Assembly: GCA_027031145.1 (NCBI GenBank)
Contig: JALVEG010000280.1
Span: 1-10,121 of the forward strand
Reading direction: 5' to 3'
DNA from: Saprospiraceae bacterium
GTDB taxonomy: Bacteria; Bacteroidota; Bacteroidia; Chitinophagales; Saprospiraceae
Length of the DNA: 10,121 nt
Shown here piece by piece: positions 7,935 through 10,121 of the stretch; positions within the stretch are counted from its first letter, which is position 1, and the number at the start of each line of letters is the position of its first letter. The position numbers and the translations under genes are program-made. The notes below the pieces were generated by a model, which was not told where the DNA came from, searched no databases, and worked only from the letters and a program-made list of their open reading frames with translations.

Positions 7935-8018
7935 AACAAATTTATATATTTATTCCGCATTTTCCAAAACAATAATTGAATATCAGCACTTTTTAGCAAT
8001 AACAATAATAATGGACTT
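7935..8018 (-). repeat. Promoter-bearing direct repeat R1, copy 2
   Basis: The partner of 7291-7374, with six substitutions in 84 bp and no indels. Weaker similarity extends on the leader side to about 7908. None of the six differences falls in the -33 or -7 box. One of them lies within the 20-bp spacer, at its edge next to the -7 box (7945). Confidence 0.9.
7937..7968 (-). promoter_or_regulatory. Consensus Bacteroidota promoter for the DUF486 gene
   Basis: On the minus strand, -33 TTTG (7968-7965) and -7 TAAATTTG (7944-7937) are separated by exactly 20 bp. The expected transcript start is near 7930, giving a leader of roughly 50 nt before the ATG at 7881. As is usual in this phylum, no clear Shine-Dalgarno sequence is seen ahead of the start. 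Confidence 0.7.
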
Positions 8019-8030
8019 CAATTTACAAAC

Positions 8031-8858
8031 TTATCCAATCAGTTTTAGAATAAGTACCAGCCAGGGAAGAATAAAAATAAAGGAATCGAATCTGTCTAAG
8101 AAACCTCCGTGACCGGGCATAATATTTCCGGAGTCTTTGATTCCAACGGATCTTTTTATCTTGGATTCTGTCAGATCACCGAGAGTTCCCATGATCCAGA
8201 CAATAACCGCCAGTATTATATAAAATACCATACTATTTTCTGTGTATATCAAAGAAATAATTATAGCAGCAATTATTGCAAAAATACCACCTCCTACAAA
8301 TCCTTCAATGGTCTTAGCAGGTGAAACGGATGGCATCAATTTATGTTTTCCAAACATTGAACCTGTAAGATAAGCAAATGTATCATTGGTCCATATCAAC
8401 AAAATCAGGATAAAAATAAGATTTGTATTTCCTTCTTCCTTCAATACCGTTTGGTGAAGGAGCACTATAGGAAGCCCGATATACAACATTGCCTGAATAT
8501 AAACCATAATCCGGTTATCGGTCTCTATATATTTTTTTGAAAATAAATTATAGATTAAATACAAGTGATAAAATAATACCGCTACAAGAGAAACGGTGAA
8601 AAATAAATGCCTGAAAGGGCTCCAGAACTCATTTACTATCGTCAATTCAGAGCCAAAAAGAAAAGCGGCAACTATTAACAAATATAGATTCAATTGATCT
8701 CCTGCCTGCAATTTGATATATTCAAAAGCAGTAAGAAATGATACCAAAACTAAAAAAGCAAATACAGTCCAGTAGTTGAAATTCAGTAAAAAAATAACTA
8801 TTACGCCAAAAATACCCGCTGTTACAGCCCTTGTATATAATTTTTTCTTATCTATCAT
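8031..8858 (-). CDS. cdsA: Phosphatidate cytidylyltransferase (CDP-diglyceride synthase)
   Basis: Makes CDP-diacylglycerol from phosphatidic acid and CTP in the inner membrane, the branch-point precursor of the bacterial phospholipids. The 275-residue protein is of usual family length, with about seven to eight hydrophobic segments. The CDP-alcohol signature is present at residues 232-258: S232, K235-R236, K241-D242, then PGHGG (248-252) and D255-R256-x-D258; it departs from the PROSITE pattern only by Met at 247 where Leu, Ile or Phe is usual. The upstream family block WTNDTFAYLTG (156-166) with SPAKTIEG (179-186) is intact. The ATG overlaps the end of the CPBP protease gene by 11 bp, so the two are likely co-transcribed and translationally coupled. 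The partners often found beside cdsA in this phylum (ftsH, rsfS) are not in the window. Confidence 0.96.
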   Translation of the reverse strand: MIDKKKLYTRAVTAGIFGVIVIFLLNFNYWTVFAFLVLVSFLTAFEYIKLQAGDQLNLYLLIVAAFLFGSELTIVNEFWSPFRHLFFTVSLVAVLFYHLYLIYNLFSKKYIETDNRIMVYIQAMLYIGLPIVLLHQTVLKEEGNTNLIFILILLIWTNDTFAYLTGSMFGKHKLMPSVSPAKTIEGFVGGGIFAIIAAIIISLIYTENSMVFYIILAVIVWIMGTLGDLTESKIKRSVGIKDSGNIMPGHGGFLDRFDSFIFILPWLVLILKLIG

Positions 8859-9741
8859 CTATACTGTCTTTTTCTTCTACAATTAAATTATCTTCCTTAA
8901 ACATTTGATACATTTTTTGACGAATCACAAATACTGCTATCAGAGACATCATTAAAATATAAATCGGAATTTTTTCAGTACTTTTAGTAGTTACCAGATC
9001 TTCCAAATTTTCCGAAGTAAAATATGCTGTTATAACCAATAATAAATTATTGATGAAATGAATGGCAATTGAAACCCAAATACTGGATGACCAATAATAA
9101 GCATAACCCAATATCAAACCAAGAAAAAATCTCGGCAGGAAGTCGTCAAATTCCATATGGAAAGCACTAAAAATAATTGCCGTCAGTATAATTGCCAGAT
9201 CTTTCCTTTCAAAATATTTCAATAATTCTTTTTGGATACCGACTCTAAAAAACAGTTCTTCTCCAATAGCCGGTAAAAGAGCTACGAGAAATATATTTCT
9301 CAACAATTCCCACAGATTATTCATTTTCAAAATATCCATGGTTATCTTACTTATCATTTCACTTTCACCGGACATCCAGTCAGAAAAGAACATTTTCGAA
9401 TTCAAATCTGCTGAAAACTGAATTAACGGATAGGAAAGAAAAAGTAGAAATATTGCGTATGTAAAATATGAATTTCGCTTTGGCATAACCAGCCCAATAT
9501 CTGCAAACAGATTATTTTTATGAAATATCAACAGGAAAACTATTGCAGGAATTAAAACAGTCGCCAACAGGCTTACAAAAATGTAATTGTATAATCCTAA
9601 TTTTTCGATTATTGTCATTGATGAATCGGCATCCAAACCATTCAAATCGGAAAGAGATACTCCTGTCAATAATGTTAAAATTATAAACCCTAAAATTTGG
9701 GAAAATATAATTAATGCCAATATTCTTAAAAATACTTTCAA
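8848..9741 (-). CDS. CPBP-family intramembrane metalloprotease (type II CAAX protease-like)
   Basis: A 297-residue polytopic membrane protein of the CPBP/Abi family, related to eukaryotic Rce1 prenyl-protein proteases. The expected active-site motifs are present: E161-E162-LFF-R166 (EExxxR), F191-SAF-H195 (FxxxH) and H228-FI-N231-N232 (HxxxN). The glutamate and the two histidines would form the metal/water-activating site inside the membrane. Hydrophobic helices are at about 5-27, 52-73, 92-110, 148-160, 183-195, 203-240 and 258-274. Residues 281-297 are a charged tail. The start is a TTG codon: the first internal ATG would give Met42 and remove helix 1, and the frame upstream has no ATG before a stop at 9763. 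The 3' end overlaps cdsA by 11 bp. Substrates of bacterial CPBP proteins are mostly unknown; roles in bacteriocin immunity or protein processing are described for the family. Confidence 0.9.
   Translation of the reverse strand: MKVFLRILALIIFSQILGFIILTLLTGVSLSDLNGLDADSSMTIIEKLGLYNYIFVSLLATVLIPAIVFLLIFHKNNLFADIGLVMPKRNSYFTYAIFLLFLSYPLIQFSADLNSKMFFSDWMSGESEMISKITMDILKMNNLWELLRNIFLVALLPAIGEELFFRVGIQKELLKYFERKDLAIILTAIIFSAFHMEFDDFLPRFFLGLILGYAYYWSSSIWVSIAIHFINNLLLVITAYFTSENLEDLVTTKSTEKIPIYILMMSLIAVFVIRQKMYQMFKEDNLIVEEKDSIDDR
9739..9741 (-). promoter_or_regulatory. TTG start codon of the CPBP protease gene
   Basis: The minus-strand codon at 9741-9739 is TTG. The in-frame upstream codons to the stop at 9763-9765 contain no ATG or GTG, and the nearest downstream ATG would remove the first membrane helix. 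A -7 box ends 16 bp upstream, so only a short leader of about 10 nt is expected. Confidence 0.6.
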
Positions 9742-9751
9742 ATTGTTTAAT

Positions 9752-9784
9752 TTTGAGCAAATTTAAAATTAATATTCAGATTTG
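9752..9784 (+). promoter_or_regulatory. Probable pdxJ promoter
   Basis: Plus-strand -33 TTTG (9752-9755) and a near-consensus -7 box CAGATTTG (9777-9784; the first base is C instead of T) are 21 bp apart. A start near 9790 would leave a leader of about 20 nt before the ATG at 9812. It overlaps the oppositely directed CPBP -7 box. Confidence 0.4.
9758..9765 (-). promoter_or_regulatory. -7 box of the CPBP protease-cdsA operon
   Basis: Minus-strand TAAATTTG, a full match to TAnnTTTG and identical to the -7 boxes in both R1 copies. No good TTTG is found about 20 bp upstream, so the -33 element is weak or absent. The position fits a short leader before the TTG start at 9741. Confidence 0.45.
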
Positions 9785-9811
9785 AATAGAACTTGATTAA
9801 AAATATTCATT

Positions 9812-10121
9812 ATGACCAAATTAAGTGTGAACATAAATAAAATAGCTCTGATCAGAAATGCCAGAGAAGGTAATTTGCCTGATATATTCAAAATTGCCCG
9901 GGATATTGAACATTTTGGTGCTGACGGGATCACAGTTCATCCGCGTCCCGATGAAAGACATATCAGATATTCGGATATCCCGATCCTGAAAAATTTGGTA
10001 ACAATCGAATTTAATATCGAAGGATATCCAAGTGACAAATTTATGAAACTGGTAACTGATAATGTCCCTGATCAATGTACTCTTGTTCCTGATCCTCCGG
10101 ATGTCTTAACTTCCAATACCG
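9812..10121 (+). CDS. pdxJ: Pyridoxine 5'-phosphate synthase, N-terminal part (cut by the window edge)
   Basis: PdxJ condenses 3-amino-2-oxopropyl phosphate with 1-deoxyxylulose 5-phosphate to form pyridoxine 5'-phosphate in the DXP-dependent vitamin B6 pathway, as a cytosolic TIM-barrel enzyme. The first 103 codons are present, out of about 240 in the family. The start [18 protein letters not shown] matches the family N-terminus. [17 protein letters not shown] (36-52) carries the phosphate-binding and catalytic region, with H43 and R45 equivalent to His45 and Arg47 of the E. coli enzyme. E70 in EFNIEG corresponds to catalytic Glu72. LVPDPPD (91-97) matches the conserved LVPE/D segment. The open frame reaches the last base without a stop. 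The gene is divergent from the CPBP-cdsA operon, with 70 bp between the start codons. Confidence 0.96.
   Translation, partial: MTKLSVNINKIALIRNAREGNLPDIFKIARDIEHFGADGITVHPRPDERHIRYSDIPILKNLVTIEFNIEGYPSDKFMKLVTDNVPDQCTLVPDPPDVLTSNT

Larger units (their letters stand above)
7882..8030. other. Spacer between cdsA and the DUF486 gene
   Basis: A 149-bp AT-rich spacer almost fully taken up by R1 copy 2 and the short DUF486 leader. R1 similarity begins only about 12 bp after the cdsA stop codon. There is no room for, and no sign of, a strong intrinsic terminator behind cdsA. A further minus-strand TAnnTTTG match overlaps the cdsA stop (8026-8033) and is probably fortuitous. Confidence 0.5.

Noticed and set aside
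9518..10075. Minus-strand frames at 9518-9760 and 9821-10075
   Set aside because: The first overlaps the CPBP gene in another frame. The second is antisense to pdxJ, whose product is clearly recognisable.

Overview
The window comes from an AT-rich member of the Bacteroidota. Three lines of evidence support this. Two very large secreted proteins end in type IX secretion system (T9SS) sorting domains, and one of them carries SprB-type repeats. Several genes have upstream boxes of the Bacteroidota form (-33 TTTG, about 20 bp, -7 TAnnTTTG). The pyridoxine synthase has the N-terminal form typical of this phylum. The genus cannot be named from the sequence. All complete genes lie on the minus strand; only the pdxJ fragment at the right edge is on the plus strand.

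Layout from left to right. 1-299: no gene, a short repeat (R2 copy a), a lone -7-like box, and a GC-richer patch next to the first gene's stop. 300-3290: a 996-residue BspA-like surface protein with twelve 25-residue DUF285 repeats, Fn3/PKD-like and SprB-like modules, and a T9SS tail. 3291-3569: spacer. 3570-7181: a 1203-residue leucine-rich-repeat surface protein, also with a T9SS tail. 7182-7512: gene-free region with the second R2 copy and the first copy of a longer repeat (R1). 7513-7881: a small DUF486 membrane protein. 7882-8030: the second R1 copy. 8031-9741: a two-gene operon of a CPBP membrane protease followed by cdsA, overlapping by 11 bp. 9742-9811: divergent promoter region. 9812 to the right edge: the start of pdxJ.

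The right part (CPBP protease, cdsA, pdxJ) looks like ordinary chromosomal housekeeping DNA: phospholipid precursor synthesis, a membrane protease and vitamin B6 synthesis. The left 8 kb looks accessory: two giant cell-surface adhesin-like proteins and a lone DUF486 gene, separated by repeat-bearing spacers.

The most notable signal is R1, a roughly 84-bp direct repeat (6 mismatches) present upstream of both the DUF486 gene and the LRR gene. Each copy carries a complete consensus Bacteroidota promoter with identical 20-bp spacing. The DUF486 gene is therefore bracketed by direct repeats like a single-gene cassette, and two unrelated genes appear to share one promoter module. R2, near the left edge and again in the DUF486-LRR spacer, hints that a composite R2 + R1 module may recur outside the window.
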